Both the position numbers and the translations under genes were made by a program. A model generated the notes under the pieces. The model was not told where the DNA came from and made no database searches. It was given only the letters and a program-made list of their open reading frames with translations. This document shows positions 42,301 to 53,300 of a stretch of DNA of 64,000 nt, one piece after another; position 1 is the first letter of the stretch; every line of letters begins with the position of its first letter. Origin of the DNA: Bryopsis sp. KO-2023 (lineage: Eukaryota > Chlorophyta > Ulvophyceae > Bryopsidales > Bryopsidaceae); the NCBI GenBank assembly GCA_030272585.1, contig BSYQ01000015.1, positions 930,001 through 994,000 of the forward strand, written 5' to 3'.

Positions 42301-42856
42301 CTGGGCGTGATCCCTCGGCGTCTCCCTCCGTTCTTTGGTGGTACTCGTCTTCAAGATCCTTGAGGAACTTCGTTTTCCACTGCTGCTCGGCTTTTTGCAG
42401 TTCCTCCGATACTCGTTCTTCCACTCGCTCTGTACCCAGCCGTGCTGCCTTGTGCTCTCCCCAGAACAGCCGTGAGACCTCGTGATCACGCGCTCTGTCT
42501 CGGGCTAGCTTGAAAAGACCAGATAAGTCGTTACTGAACAGCTCACGAGTTTGTGAGTCCCCCTCTTCCTTGGTTAACAGGCCTGTGAGTACACTCTGAT
42601 ATATCCACCAAAAACTCTTCGCGCGGAAACGATGGCACCACACAGCAACCCACTCGTCCTCAAATATGGCAGGTATGGGTCCGATAAACTCAGGGTGTAT
42701 TGTCAGGGGTGGTCTATAAGCTACTTCCTCTGCAACCTGTTCCCGTTCCTGCCAATGGTATAGGCGCAGGCGAAAGCCAGCCGCCTTTAACTCCTGATCG
42801 TCCAGACTGCCTTCCTGCACGTTTTCCCAGAATGTGTAGCACGCCTGCTGCAGCAC
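39308..42856 (-). CDS. Gag with 30-residue acidic repeats, element B (fossil)
   Basis: 1,182 codons. The first 250 residues are a Trp/Arg/Glu-rich domain of unknown role (MLQQACYTFWENVQEGS). Residues about 255-575 are ten copies of a 30-residue acidic repeat (EVVVEEVGVEPVEEGAS then DLVGTTDQE). A Ser/Glu-rich and Pro-rich linker leads to a capsid-like region at about 740-880. Gly/Asn/Arg-rich sequence precedes a CCHC zinc knuckle (CWHCSRLGHYASQC) at about 1095. Longer than most Ty3 Gag proteins because of the N-terminal domain and repeats. Confidence 0.85.
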   Translation of the reverse strand: MLQQACYTFWENVQEGSLDDQELKAAGFRLRLYHWQEREQVAEEVAYRPPLTIHPEFIGPIPAIFEDEWVAVWCHRFRAKSFWWIYQSVLTGLLTKEEGDSQTRELFSNDLSGLFKLARDRARDHEVSRLFWGEHKAARLGTERVEERVSEELQKAEQQWKTKFLKDLEDEYHQRTEGDAEGSRPAGRSSPDLSGGAGEVGEVGEPEEKPDSEISEESLGGGAETVHDETEQGSAREQPRVESEDEERESHEDFPRDWEAEVVVEEVEVEPVEEGASEGDLVGTTDQEEAEVVVEEVGVEPVEEGASEGDLVGATDQEEAEVVVEEVEVEPVEEGASEGDLVGATDQEEAEVVVEEVGVEPVEEGASEGDLVGATDQEEAEVVVEEVEVEPVEEGASEGDLVGTTDQEEAEVVVEEVGVEPVEEGASEKDLVGTTDQEEAEVVVEEVGVEPVEEGASDGDLVGTTDQEEAEVVVEEVGVEPVEEGASDGDLVGTTDQEEAEVVVEEVGVEPVEEGASEGDLVGTTDQEEAEVVVEEVGVEPVEEGASEGDLIGTTDHEEAEVVEEEISVEPDEEGGSAAVPGSSGETNGVGSGGGTEYHSAASWAEGRAYRIEPGFPEDPSEPSSTTSDEEESHEGEGERESTSSSGEGSLPPDQPPLNPFFAFDDEGEGESGSSSSAEEEPLPDQPPLNPFAFEVGLPYLQPPVPPVPPPVPPVPPGPPPVPPPLPPPPPPPHPPGGVGAMAHPRGPPNRLINSQLTAFTGAEKEDVATWIRSYEILATGSGWSVPPAVPDHEDQRIERLVLYTTGKARSWVDNWTARHPTHVGGLPNPERTWQELQMGMLARFGVAPATLVARILERKQKNDETVGEYASALSQMQQQLNASRAPGSPAVADELLLQLFKNGVREDLAPILLGFTGDTLDEAVARARQIEERQVRPGPKRKTTINTLEELQDQAVMEPVLAEVNIMDQRVNEQIENLRKEVREHQTTTDSRLRGVEQHVRTSGQQFGELKSMISTLSGMVADVRQPNVPEPGGGNYGNTGGTGANQVPINGGRGQGAYRGNGWGNGGGRGRGTRNNGNGGRGWGGGRYDVNKVRCWHCSRLGHYASQCPEHLNFFQAEMGDHLVMDFEQTDPGATTTEGPEEVLAPIWYSEMDIDHGGLDGDQGGSGGTPMDTSPIPSEP
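41130..42090 (-). repeat. 90-bp coding repeat in Gag of element B
   Basis: Ten full units of 90 bp plus a partial one, each with CTCCTTCTTCAACAGGTTCG and AACCTCGGCTTCCTCTTGG on the plus strand. As 90 is divisible by three the repeat stays open in several frames on both strands. It is absent from the duplicate fragment, which breaks just beside it (20053). Confidence 0.9.
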
Positions 42857-42878
42857 AGCTCAAAAGTGTGCGCACCCT

Positions 42879-42891
42879 GGCTCCGAAACCA
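42879..42891 (-). promoter_or_regulatory. tRNA primer-binding site of element B
   Basis: TGGTTTCGGAGCC on the minus strand, directly after the 5' LTR. Same site at 20817-20829 in the duplicate. Confidence 0.75.
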
Positions 42892-43422
42892 ACAAATAGG
42901 GTAACCTTGACCGCTGGGGTCACCCCTGCAGCCGTACTTAACGGTTGTGATGGCGTTTCTGCAGAACGGGAACGGCGGAAGTGGGGACAGCCCCTCTTGT
43001 ACTTGATCACACGGCCTTTGCAAGGCACCTTACTCAGGACTCTTCACACAAGCTTTCTTACAACAATCAATAAAGGGTCCAAACCCGAATAAACACAAAA
43101 GCCTCACCCAGAATATCCAATAACCTAAGATCAGCCATTAAATAGGCTGCCGCCTGACTCACCCTAGTCCCACTGATCACCTAGGATCCCACCTACTGAT
43201 GGGGACTACCTAACCTATCAAGCCTAGCTGATCTTCCTAACCTCCCTCAATCCCTTCCCTTAGTCTCTACCCCTAGGACCGTCCAACCTCGTCATTTCCG
43301 CAGCTGGACTGCTACTTCCAGACTGTGGCTGGACTGTCCTAACTACCCCTCCTCTACCCGATAGCACTCTGGCCTTGACCAGTGTGACGAAAACGGTGGA
43401 GGCGACGTGGTTTGGGGTTACA
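42892..43422 (-). repeat. 5' LTR of element B
   Basis: 531 bp; starts (minus strand) TGTAACCCCAAACCACGTCG and ends CCCTATTTGT against the primer site. A TATTTAATGG box near 43138 may be the TATA element. Confidence 0.9.
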
Positions 43423-44030
43423 ACTAGGACGATCGGTGAGGCCCATGGGGACTTCGACTTCTGCACCACTCCGTCCAGGAGCATCCTCGCCACCTCCGAT
43501 TTCACCACCTGGTTCTCCGCAAAGCTGAACCGGTAGGGATTCTGCCTGATGGGGGGATGATCTCCGGTGGGAATCTCGTGGTATAAGAGGTTGGTTTGCC
43601 CGACTTGATCCGAGGACCAAGCACAGGCATCGGGGTACTGCTGCAGAAGATCCAGCAGTTCCTTTCTTTGGTGGGGGGTTAGATGGGGACTAATTTTCAG
43701 TTCTTCCAATTTTTCTCTAAGTGACACCTTTTCCTCCTTTCTTTCCTTTTCTGTGGCAAACGTTTTATTTTCTACATCAGAAGTCCCAAGGGGAACCACC
43801 CCTGCCCAAATCTGGTTTTCCTGCAGCTGAACTGCTGTCTGTCCCATTTCTTTCAACCCAAACTTTTCTTTTCTTTTTCCTTTTTCTTTCTTTTCTCTTC
43901 CCAATTCTTTTTCAGCTGCTTCCCCTGCCCTTGAATTTTCCCTTCTTTTCTTTTCTTCTTCTCCTTTTATCTCTTGTCTCACCAGAATTTCTGCTTCCAC
44001 TGTTTTACTATGGTTCAAACACTGCATGGC
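43423..44030 (-). CDS. Start of reverse transcriptase, element A (fossil, partial)
   Basis: The minus-strand block contains the pre-reverse-transcriptase region (KISPHLTPHQRKELLDLLQ) and the first reverse-transcriptase strand (KSPWASPIVLV), ending at the ACTAGG target of B. The other end of the block is the CATGGC target of element C. It reads open into both inserted LTRs. Confidence 0.75.
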
Positions 44031-44310
44031 TGTAACCCCAAACCACGTCGCCTCCACCGATTTCGTCGTCCCTGCAGCGGGAGTAGGTGTGTTGGGTAGT
44101 AATCGGGAAGGACAAGACTTAGTTGGGCTAGATTGGGTTGATCCGGCTTCGAGTAGACCTTGATTTGGATCAAGTACATTTGTGATGGGATGTGGGAAGA
44201 TATATTGGACGAGTTTATGGACGTTGTAACCTTTTGCTTTGGATTGTAAGTCTTCCTTTGGAGTGGGACTGTGGCGTGTGTGACAAGAGCGGTCAAGACG
44301 ACGTTTTGGG
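44031..44310 (+). repeat. 5' LTR of element C
   Basis: 280 bp; ends ACGTTTTGGG, then the primer site TGGTTTCGGAGCC (44311-44323). Confidence 0.9.
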
Positions 44311-44323
44311 TGGTTTCGGAGCC

Positions 44324-47300
44324 AACAAGGAGACTTTTTAGCTCTCCTGATCCAAGGAAGAACCAAGGAAGGCTTGCAACCCTTAGCAAGGGTCGAGACA
44401 AGTGCAAGGGAGGTCTTTCCCTAGTGGAAGTGAAGTGAGCACTTGCAGGAGTGAAGAGAAGGACCTACAGGGGTATTCGCTCCTCAAAGGAACACAAGGT
44501 CGAGCTTGAGTCGCTCAAAAGGTTAAAGAGAAGGCGAAGAAGTTCTGTGGTTCTTGGGATCTGTGTTAGGTTAAGATCTTAACCTAAGGGTTGGTCAGGA
44601 GTGCGCTTGCGCCGCTTTTGTCTTGTTTTTCTGTGAGTTGCGTGGTGGCGTTTTCAAAAGAAACGAGAGGCGAGAGTTGGTGCTGTGTAGCTACTGCCGA
44701 GGTTTTATAGGTTTTCGTTTCCAGTGGTGTTTCGCAGTAGGAGTGGTATTGCCGTTTTGCAAAAGAAGCGAGAAGGCGAGACGGTGCTGTGTAGCGACTG
44801 CCGAGGTTTCATGGGTTTTCGTTTGCAGTGGCGTTTTTCGCAGTAGGAGTGTTGGCTGAGTAGAGATCTGTCGCTGAGAAAGAAGGCGAGAGTCAGTGTT
44901 GTGTAGCGACTGCCGAGGTTTTATAGGTTTTCGTTTGCAGTGGCGTTTTCCGAAGTAGGAGTGTTGACTGAGCACAGATCTGTCGCTGGCGCGTCGCTAC
45001 AGCAAGGTCGGCTGTATTGTTTGGGTGTTTTTCTTTTCGCAGAGTCGCTCTTTTCTAAGAAACAAGATCTCCAGCGGTTTTCTTTGATCGTGTGAGGTGT
45101 CGTTCCAGTGGTTCGTAAGGTGGACGAGACTTTGTTTTGGTTACTTTGTTTTGGTGTCGGAAGTCTACTTTGTTTGAAGCCGACAGTATTATTGTGGGAC
45201 GTTCAAGTCGGCGATGGTTACAGCGTAAGGGACTTTTTCGAAGTAGATCTGTAGGAGTCTGTTGTTTGTCTTGGAAACAGTGGAGACGGAAGTTTTTGCC
45301 GTTGAAGTGTTTGAGAAAGAACGACGAAAAAGAAAAAAAGATCTCACTGCGTTGAAAGCAGAAGTGAGTGCGAAAGCGGTTGCCCCACACTCACACTTTT
45401 GTGGGTAGGAGTCGGCGACGGACAGAAAGAGGTTTTCTTTTGGGCGCACGTTGTTTTTCTTTTATACGAGGAAAAGAGTAAGACTGTCGTTACCCTAGTG
45501 GGGAGAGTGCGTGGCGTTACTGCTTGGAGCGATCTTTACAGGAAAAGCGAGGTTAATCTTCAACCTTTGGTTGGAGCGCAGCAAAACAGGTTGCTTGGGT
45601 CGAAAAGATCAGTGCACTGAGGTTGTTGGAGGAGTTGCGCTGTGCAGGGTTGCATAACCAGGCGACTAAAGTGAGGGTGCGCTACGAGGAAAGCAAAAGT
45701 GTGACAAGCGCGAAAACACGTCGACTGGGGACGTCGTGTGGATCGACTCACACAGAACACGAGCAAATGGGAGGTCGGATCTCTTCCACCTGGTGCGCAA
45801 AGTCGTTGGAGTGGGAGTGGTTGCAACCACAACTTTTGTTTCATTGTCGCTGGTGGGGCGCGAGTGTGTCGGCCAGTTTCGCGGACTTATGATTTGTTTC
45901 ACGAGGAAAGGTCTATTTTGAGAAGTTGGACGGAGTGTTTGAAATGTTGGTGTTTTGGGCTAGATTTATGACAAGATTTGCAGTGATCTACGAATAGTTC
46001 AGAAGTGCAGTGCAGCAGTATCATTTTTGTTGACTTGACATATCAGAACTGATTTTTACGGTATTCGAATTTGTGGAGATTTTGCCACACCATTTCCTTT
46101 GGCAGAAGTCTTGGTTGAGAGGGAGAATTTCCATCACTTCTACAATGGAAATTCAGCAAGAGTAAAGAAAGAAAGAAAAAAAAAAAAAAGGAAGAAGATT
46201 ATAGATGAAAAAAAAAAAATTCTAAGGAACAGCAAGAGATGGAAGAGTAGGAAAGGTGTTTCTGAGTTGAAAGATGGAAGTATTTCCACTCAAGTGCGGC
46301 ACTGTTTGATGACTTGCAGTTGGCATATGTGAGTGCTCCTGTTGATTTGCTTCTAGTTGTTTCGTTTGGCTGGGATCTGGAAAGAGTGATAAAAGTGTGT
46401 GGGCGAGAGCGTCTGCGAAGCGGTGATACTCGTTTGGGGTTTTAGACTCGGGAAGTAGGGTCGTGTTGGGTTTCTCCCATGTGGTTATTTTGGTACCACT
46501 TCTTGGGCGGTGTCGCAGTCCGCAGTATTACTGGGGTTTTCTTGTTTTCGAGTTTTGGTGAAACCTGTAGGAGAGAAACGAAAGTTAATGCGGAGTGTTT
46601 CTTATTAAAGCAGGTAATGATGCAAGATAGGGGCTTGTTTCAGGTCGCACCCATAGAGCGGATGCTCCAGTGTTTCTGGTTTTGACTTTCGGAGTATTCG
46701 CTGGGGGACGTTTTGACAGCGTAACTGTGGGTAGAAGGGATCGACAGAAATGCGGCAGGGAGTTTAAGGTCGAGTTTTTGGGCCTGTGTTTCTTTTTGGG
46801 AGAGTGAGTGTTGTGGACGCGGAAGTTCGACAGTGTTTCAAAAGAACAGAGTGAGTGTGTCTTCTTGGCAGTAATGAACTTTCTTGTGGAAGGGTAGACA
46901 TTTTTGGTGAGTGGTGAACGTTCTATTGTCGACGGTAGTTGCGATACAATATCTTTTGGAAGAGGTGTTTCTTTTGCACAACAAGGATTGCGGGAAAAAA
47001 AAAAAAAAAAAATGGCAGAAGTACTGATTGATACGGGAAAAGTCAAGGACCAGCAGTTTATCAAGGCGGGATTAGCTACCCCGAGTTTATAAGTTGCGGT
47101 GATTGAGCGGACCAGGGGTGAGTGTGTGTAGAGGAAGGACTGGGAACGTGTTTTTAGATGGTTTGTTGGCGACCAATCAAGCGGCAGCCACGGAAAGTTC
47201 TGAGCATTATGGGGTGCTCTGTATTTCTGTTGGCGGTCGTGGGATGAGAGCTGATTTATGAAATACTGTGGGTAGTATCTTTTAGGGGGATAGGAAATGG

Positions 47301-48060
47301 AAAACGGCTTTGAAACAGAAAGACCAGTCGTGATCAGAGGCAAGAACGACAGCAGTACTGAGCATCAAAAAGACAGCTCAGAATGGAAGGAGTACGCCCT
47401 AACAATATTGCCAAGGAGGTTGTGAGTGGTACCAACAGTATGAGAAGATAGAGGTACAAGGTTTTTCAGCTAAGGAAAAGATAAGGGAGCAGTTGAAAAA
47501 TATATATATATATATATGGTGTGTGGACGAAGAGAAGAAAAAAAAAAGAGGGGGAAAATATATGAAAGGAGTCTTTCAGGGATTGAGGTATTTGTTCTAT
47601 CTCCAGTATTTCTGATAGGAACAGTGGCAGGTCTGCTTTTGCACTCAATAGTGACCTGTTGAGGGTATTTGAGGCTAGTGCTGGAGGTCACCATTTGGTT
47701 AAAATGGCCAGCAAAAGTCTGTTTACTAGCAAGAGTGAGAGTGGGCGTGAGTAAAGGGGTTTTTCTTGTTACCTCTGCGGTAGTGACGTTAAGAAGAAAG
47801 ACGTTCTAACCTTTGTCAGATGGGAGTTGCGGAACAGCAGGTACAGAGTAAGGGGTACCTTGTCTGAAAGGGAAAAAGAAAGAGTGACAGCGTCAGGTAG
47901 ACGTGCCTGGGCGACTCTAAAAAGTGCGTCGACAGCAAAAGTGGTGCGACTGGAAACTACGTTTGCTGTTCAGGAGTTACAGTAAACGTGGTCAGGAAAT
48001 GGAAGTAGCGTTTGGGACGTTGTTGAAGGAAGAGGATAATGGATATCAAGATACAAAGAA
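44324..48060 (+). other. Internal region of element C shared in part with F
   Basis: 44324-46290 is similar to the reverse complement of about 57640-60389 in element F, and a patch at about 47620-47660 is similar to 58330-58375. Three GC-rich repeats near 44640, 44750 and 44880 contain GACTGCCGAGGTTT-AT-GGTTTTCGTTT. No protein domain seen. 46300-48060 includes a TA microsatellite near 47500 and A runs. Confidence 0.6.
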
Positions 48061-48780
48061 GAAAGAGTGATTGTGGAAGAGCCATGGCAGGTTCCAAGAT
48101 GAGCCGGTTGTTATAAAAGCAAGCGAGGAGGAGTCCTCAAGGGAGAGTGATTGTTGAAGAGCCGTGGCAGGTTCCCAAATGAGTCGGTGGTTATAAAAGC
48201 AAGCGAGGAGGAGTCCTCAAGAAAGAGTGATTGTGGAAGAGCCATGGCAGGTTCCAAGATGAGCCGGTGGTTATAAAAGCAAGCGAGGAGGAGTCCTCAA
48301 GAAAGAGTGATTGTGGAAGAGCCATGGCAGGTTTCAAGATGAGCCGGTGGTTATAAAAGCAAGCGAGGAGGAGTCCTCAAGGAAGAGTGATTGTTGAAGA
48401 GCCGTGGCAGGTTCCAAGATGAGCCGGTGGCTATAAAAGCAAGCGAGGAGGAGTCCTCAAGGAAGAGTGATTGTTGAAGAGCCGTGGCAGGTTCCAAGAT
48501 GAGCCGGTGGTTATAAAAGCAAGCGAGGAGGAGTCTTCAAGGAAGAGTGATTGTGGAAGAGCCATGGCAGGTTCCAAGATGAGCCGGTGGTTATAAAAGC
48601 AAGCGAGGAGGAGTCTTCAAGGAAGAGTGATTGTGGAAGAGCCATGGCAGGTTCCAAGATGAGCCGGTGGTTATAAAAGCAAGCGAGGAGGAGTCCTCAA
48701 GGAAGAGTGATTATGGAAGAGCCGGGGCAGGTTCCAAGACGAGCCGGCGGTTATAAAAGCAAGCAAGAAGGAGTATACAA
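48061..48780 (+). repeat. Nine 80-bp repeats, each with a TATA box, in element C
   Basis: Units start at 48061 and every 80 bp to 48701. Each begins G-AAGAGTGATTGT-GAAGAGCC and contains GGTTATAAAAGCAAGCGAGG, so every unit holds TATAAAAG at the same place. Variation between units is a few percent. It looks like an array of promoter or enhancer-like units; element F lacks it. Confidence 0.9.
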
Positions 48781-49822
48781 GAGACGACGCAGCTGTGGTT
48801 ATGTTTATACAAATCAGACGATGGATTGAGGTACTTTGAAGATATTTTCGCTGCAGCGTAAATATTAGGTGGAAGTGTCGCTGTTCAGCAGCAAATGATG
48901 GAAGTAGCGCCACAGATGTAGTGTCCAGGTGGCAGCTCAGCTCAAAAGAAGCTTGGAAACCGCGCCACAGACGTGATGTCTGGATGGCTGCAACCTCAGC
49001 TTTTGGAGCTTACGAAGAGGAAGAGAGATGATGAAGAGAAAGAGAAAGCGTGGACAGGAGAGAGTCGCGTAAGAAAGAGGCACAGAGTGTGACCTGATGA
49101 AGAGAAAGAGAGACACTGGGTGTGTCCTGACGAAGAGAGAAGAGAGAAGAGAGAAGAGAAAGAGATATGCATATATGAGAATTGGTGTGCAGACGTGCCA
49201 CCAGAAGAGAAGATACAAGCGCCGTATCCTGCGTGGTGGCGGCAGCTGAACTGGAGGTATCCATATGGTGTTGAGAATGGCGAGATCAAAAAAAAAAAAA
49301 GAATGACAACAATGGTTAGAGAGCCTTCCAAAGGTGTGAACTGGTATGGAGATTTAAGCGCTTTGGGAAGGGTGACCAACCCTGTAGCAGCTTGTCTTAT
49401 TTGGGAAGATATGAGTGTGCGGAAAGATTGGTTTTTGGTAATGGAAAGAGTGGGTATCCTTGTTGAACGAGCGAAGATGCGCTGAGGGCAGAGAACTCTC
49501 GAGCAGCATTATTGCGAAAGTAATGAGCGGTATCGATTCGGGGAAGAAAAAAAAAAAAAAGAAATTTGAGACAAATAGGATGGTGCATGTGCGTTTGTGG
49601 GCCAAATAGAGAGAAACCAGTGTTTGTGGCCGCACTGGAGGAGTCTCTTAAACGCAGAAGTGCTATTGTGTTTGCTTGAATTAGAAAAAGGTTTAGTTGG
49701 TTTCATCGATTTATGTTATATTGGTGGCGTTTTTCTTATATTTTGCCTTTTTGTTTTTGTTAGTGTATTTTCTCCACACTTGGAGGGCCAAGTGTTGGTT
49801 ATGGGGGGGAAAAGGTTACAGC
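48781..49822 (+). other. Tail of element C up to the 3' LTR
   Basis: No gene recognised. AGAGAAAGAGA-rich stretch at 49020-49170. Ends with the purine tract GGGGGGGAAAA followed by GGTTACAGC (49814-49822), the conserved sequence before 3' LTRs in this window. Confidence 0.55.
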
Positions 49823-50110
49823 TGTAACCCCAAACCACGTCGCCTCCACCGATTTCGTCGTCCCTGCAGCGGGAGTAGGTGTGTTGGGTAGTAATCGGGA
49901 AGGACAAGACTTAGTTGGGCTAGATTGGGTTGATCCGGCTTCGAGTAGACCTTGATTTGGATCAAGTACATTTGTGATGGGATGTGGGAAGATATATTGG
50001 ACGAGTTTATGGACGTTGTAACCTTTTGCTTTGGATTGTAAGTCTTCCTTTGGAGTGGGACTGTGGCGTGTGTGACAAGAGCGGTCAAGACGACGTTTTG
50101 GGAGGTTACA
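49823..50110 (+). repeat. 3' LTR of element C
   Basis: 288 bp, identical by eye to the 5' LTR plus 8 extra nt: it ends ACGTTTTGGG-AGGTTACA. Confidence 0.9.
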
Positions 50111-50346
50111 CATGGCCCATGAGTCTGGCCACAGACTTCTGGCCCTTTCTACCTCTTGTGTTTGGCGTTGCATTCTCTCTTCCTGCTCCTTGATCCGCCT
50201 CCCTGATCGACGCCATTGCTCTTTCCGTCCCCCACGTTTGCCACGTCTCCTCCTTTTCCTTTTCCTTTTATTTCGTTTTTCTGGACCGACCCACTCCCGC
50301 CACCCCTTCAGGTGTCGCCGAAGGAGGACGTCGGTGGCCGGCCCAC

Positions 50347-53300
50347 TCAAAAATCCGAAGTGGTATAGCTTATCACCTCACTCCCTCCTTTCCCTCCGGT
50401 TGCGGCCGTTGCTGCTGGCACTCCTGCTGCAGGCACTCCTTTCGGTCTCCATGCTTGTGCACTCTCCCGGAAGTAATCCAAAAGCTTTTTGAGCTCCTCC
50501 TTTTCTTGTTGTTTTAGTGCCTCCCGCCTCCGCATGTATTCCTCTGTTGCAGCATTTCTTCTCCCCTGTTTTCCTTCCCTTTGCAGTGTTTCCTCCACAC
50601 TCCTTTCATCCTCTTTTTGTATTTTCAAATGGTGCCCTCTTCTTGCATCCAGTAACTCCATCTCTTGCTGGTGGAGGTGTGAGGCTGCTGCCTCACTCAT
50701 TCCGTTCTCCCGACGCATGGTGTAGCACTCTTGCAGCACCCTTGCTTGGTAGTATGTAAGCCGGAGGGTCGGTGGATGTCGACTGGCGGCGTTGGGCTGG
50801 TTCGGACCATCATGAGTCGTCCTTGAGTTTGGCTGCAAAAGTTCCCCGGTAGAAGAGGGTGGTTGGGCTGGTGCAGGACTGGATTCTTCGATGTGGCGGA
50901 GGGTCTGATAGACAGAGACGACTGCAGCAGTTGCAGGCGTTACAGATTGGATGAACTCGATCGGCACGCCACCCATGCGCTGTCCCGCCATGTACGGAGT
51001 GAGCTTTTTGAGCCCGTAGTCGATTTCGGTGCCGGTTTTAGCCAACCATGGAGTCCCAATGATTAGGGACAAATGCTTGTTCTCCACTACATGGCACGAT
51101 ACCATTTGTTTGCATTGTCCAAGGGCAATAGGTAGAGCGGGGATGTACCCTACTGCCTGCCGAGTCTGTCCATTGCAGTCCCGGTAACGCCCTCTTGGTG
51201 CCTCCATTAGATGTGTTAATCCCGTTTGTGTTAGGAGTTTTTTGGATATCACACAGGCACTCGCTCCGGTGTCAATGATCGCTCCTGGCACTTTGGTTTC
51301 CATCACTTTGGCTGTGGCTGTAGTAACTGCATATGAGCTTGTCTTGTCCACTTCTGCCATGGTGGTAACTGCTGGGACTTTCGCCATAGGCACCCGTAAT
51401 GCCTTCAACCATGCGTCGATCAACTCCGGGTGGTGCTGACAAAGGTTTGCTACCGATACTTCTGCAGTCAGTCCTTCCACAAGCTTCTTGGCTTCCGCTG
51501 TAGTAAACATGCGCTTCTCCTGTGGCTTCACTGTTGATTTCTTGACCATCTTCTTCTTCTTTGCCATGGTATTTCTGGGCGATGGTACTTGCATCGGTCT
51601 ATGCATCAATGGCGGCATCACAACTGGCTTGGATCCTTGTGGCACATCTTCTGGCTTCGGCAATCGCTTTGGAATCTCTTCTGGCTCTTTCTTTGATTCA
51701 AGGTTTGGCTGCTCTTTCAGTTCCTCCATTACAACATCTTCTGCAGTAGTTGCTTGCGGTTCTGAGGGTATTGGGCTCGTATCCACAGGAGTCCCTCCAT
51801 TGCTTCCTTGGGCACTGTCCATTGCTCCATTGTCGACATCCATAGCAGAGTACAAGATTGATGCCATGACTTCCTCTGGTTCCTTCATGGCTGCTGTCAC
51901 TGGGTCGGTCTGCTCGAAATCCATAATCAACTGATCTTCCAGTTCTGCTTGGAAACTCTGCATTCGGTTGGGACAATTTCTTCTGTAATGTCCAAGGTCT
52001 AAGCAATGCCAACACGTGACTTCGCTCATGTCTATCCTTCCACTCCTTCTCCTCCATTCATTTCCTCTGTTCCTTCCCCGGCCTCTTTCTCCATTGGTAA
52101 GTATTCCATTCGCTCCAGCGTCTTCAGTAATGCCATGGCTCACCCCTGCCAGCTCGGGTTCTTCCGATTGTCGCATATCTGCTACCCTTTCTGTCAAGGC
52201 GGAGATCATCCTCCTGAGTTCGCTATACTGCCGCCCAGATATTCTCACTTGCTGCTCCACTCCTCGAAGTCTTGAATCCGTCACAATTTTGTGATCACGC
52301 ATTTCCTTCCTTAGGCTGTTAATTTGCCCATTTACTCTCCGATCCATAACGCCCACTTCTGCCAAAACAGGCTCCAATGCTGCATGCTCCTGCAGTTCTC
52401 CCATCAGTTCGGTTGCTGGGACCGTCACTTCCTTCTGGGTGGAACTGGGGTCCACTTGTCTCTTCTCAACTTGTCTGGCTCTGGCACTGACTCCCTCCAA
52501 AGTATCCTCCATGGGTGCATGAAGTATGGGTGTCAACTCCCCCTGAGCTCCATCCTTGTTCGATCGAAGTAAGGACCCATCTGCCACGGCTGGATTGCCT
52601 GGTACTCTGTTCGCTTCCACTTGTTGCTGCCCTTGGGATGGCAAGGATGTATACTCGTCCACTGTTTCATCACCCTTCCGGCTTTGCTCCAAGGTATGGG
52701 CTACTAGTGTTGCTGGGGCATCTCCAAACCGGGCCAGCATGTCCGTTTGCAACTTCTGCCACGTCCTCAATGGGTTTGGCACTCCTTCCTCAAGGGCTGG
52801 ATGTCTGGATATCCAATTGTCAACCCATGACCGAGCCTCCCCGGCTGTATAGCGGACCAGTCTCTCTATCCTCTCGTCTTCGTGTGGCTGCACTGCTGGG
52901 GGTACATTCCAGCCAGAGCCTTCAGCGAGGATCCCATAGGAACGTAACCAGGTGGCCACATCTTCTGCCTCTGCACCCGTAAATGCGGGTAAATGACTGT
53001 TAGTCAACCGATTAGGAAGTCCTTCTGCTGGATGTATCATGGCGCCGCCACTGCCTGGAGTCGGTGGACAAACTGGTGGTGGAACAGGAGGTCTTGGTGG
53101 AACGGGTGGAACAACTGGACCAGGTGGCACATTTGGAGGAATCTGGGGGAGACTGGCAGCAAAGGCAAATGGGTTCAGTGGTGGATGTACTGGGGGCACA
53201 GGCTCTTCCTCGAAACTAGAGGATGTCTCCCTCTTGTCTCTTTCCCCTTCAGGTTTGTCTTCGTCGGAACTGGAACTCGAGGGCTCGTTGGTAGCGCCTC

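Larger units (their letters stand above)
30734..43422 (-). mobile_element. Ty3/gypsy-type element B (nested in A)
   Basis: 12.7-kb minus-strand element flanked by ACTAGG (30728-30733 and 43423-43428). 5' LTR 42892-43422, Gag 39308-42856, protease 37853-39286, reverse transcriptase-RNase H 35840-37351, integrase plus long C-terminal extension 32144-35680, non-coding tail with poly-pyrimidine runs 31281-32140, 3' LTR 30734-31271. All domains are present in Ty3/gypsy order; the reading is in four blocks, so two or three breaks or recoding sites separate them. LTRs look identical, so it is young. It is the only element in the window with a recognisable full integrase. Confidence 0.9.
44031..50110 (+). 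mobile_element. Non-coding LTR element C (nested in A)
   Basis: 6,080-bp plus-strand element flanked by CATGGC (44025-44030 and 50111-50116). 5' LTR 44031-44310, primer site 44311-44323, 3' LTR 49823-50110. The 5.5-kb internal region has no Gag or Pol similarity and only short frames, so it is a large non-autonomous (LARD-like) element that must use proteins from another element. The sense strand is G-rich and C-poor. It contains the nine-copy 80-bp array at 48061-48780. LTRs look identical. It looks structurally whole for a non-coding element. Confidence 0.88.

Noticed and set aside
41094-42485. 463-codon Ser/Thr-rich plus-strand frame
   Set aside because: By-product of the 90-bp Gag repeat, which is open in several frames; the minus-strand Gag has the domain evidence.
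45055-45971. Short frames in element C also present in F (about 60-110 codons)
   Set aside because: The shared frames are short, differ in phase and show no Gag or Pol motif; the similarity is simply that of related DNA.
48061-48780. CRISPR-like array because of regular 80-bp spacing
   Set aside because: The whole 80-bp unit is conserved, there are no unique spacers and the context is eukaryotic.
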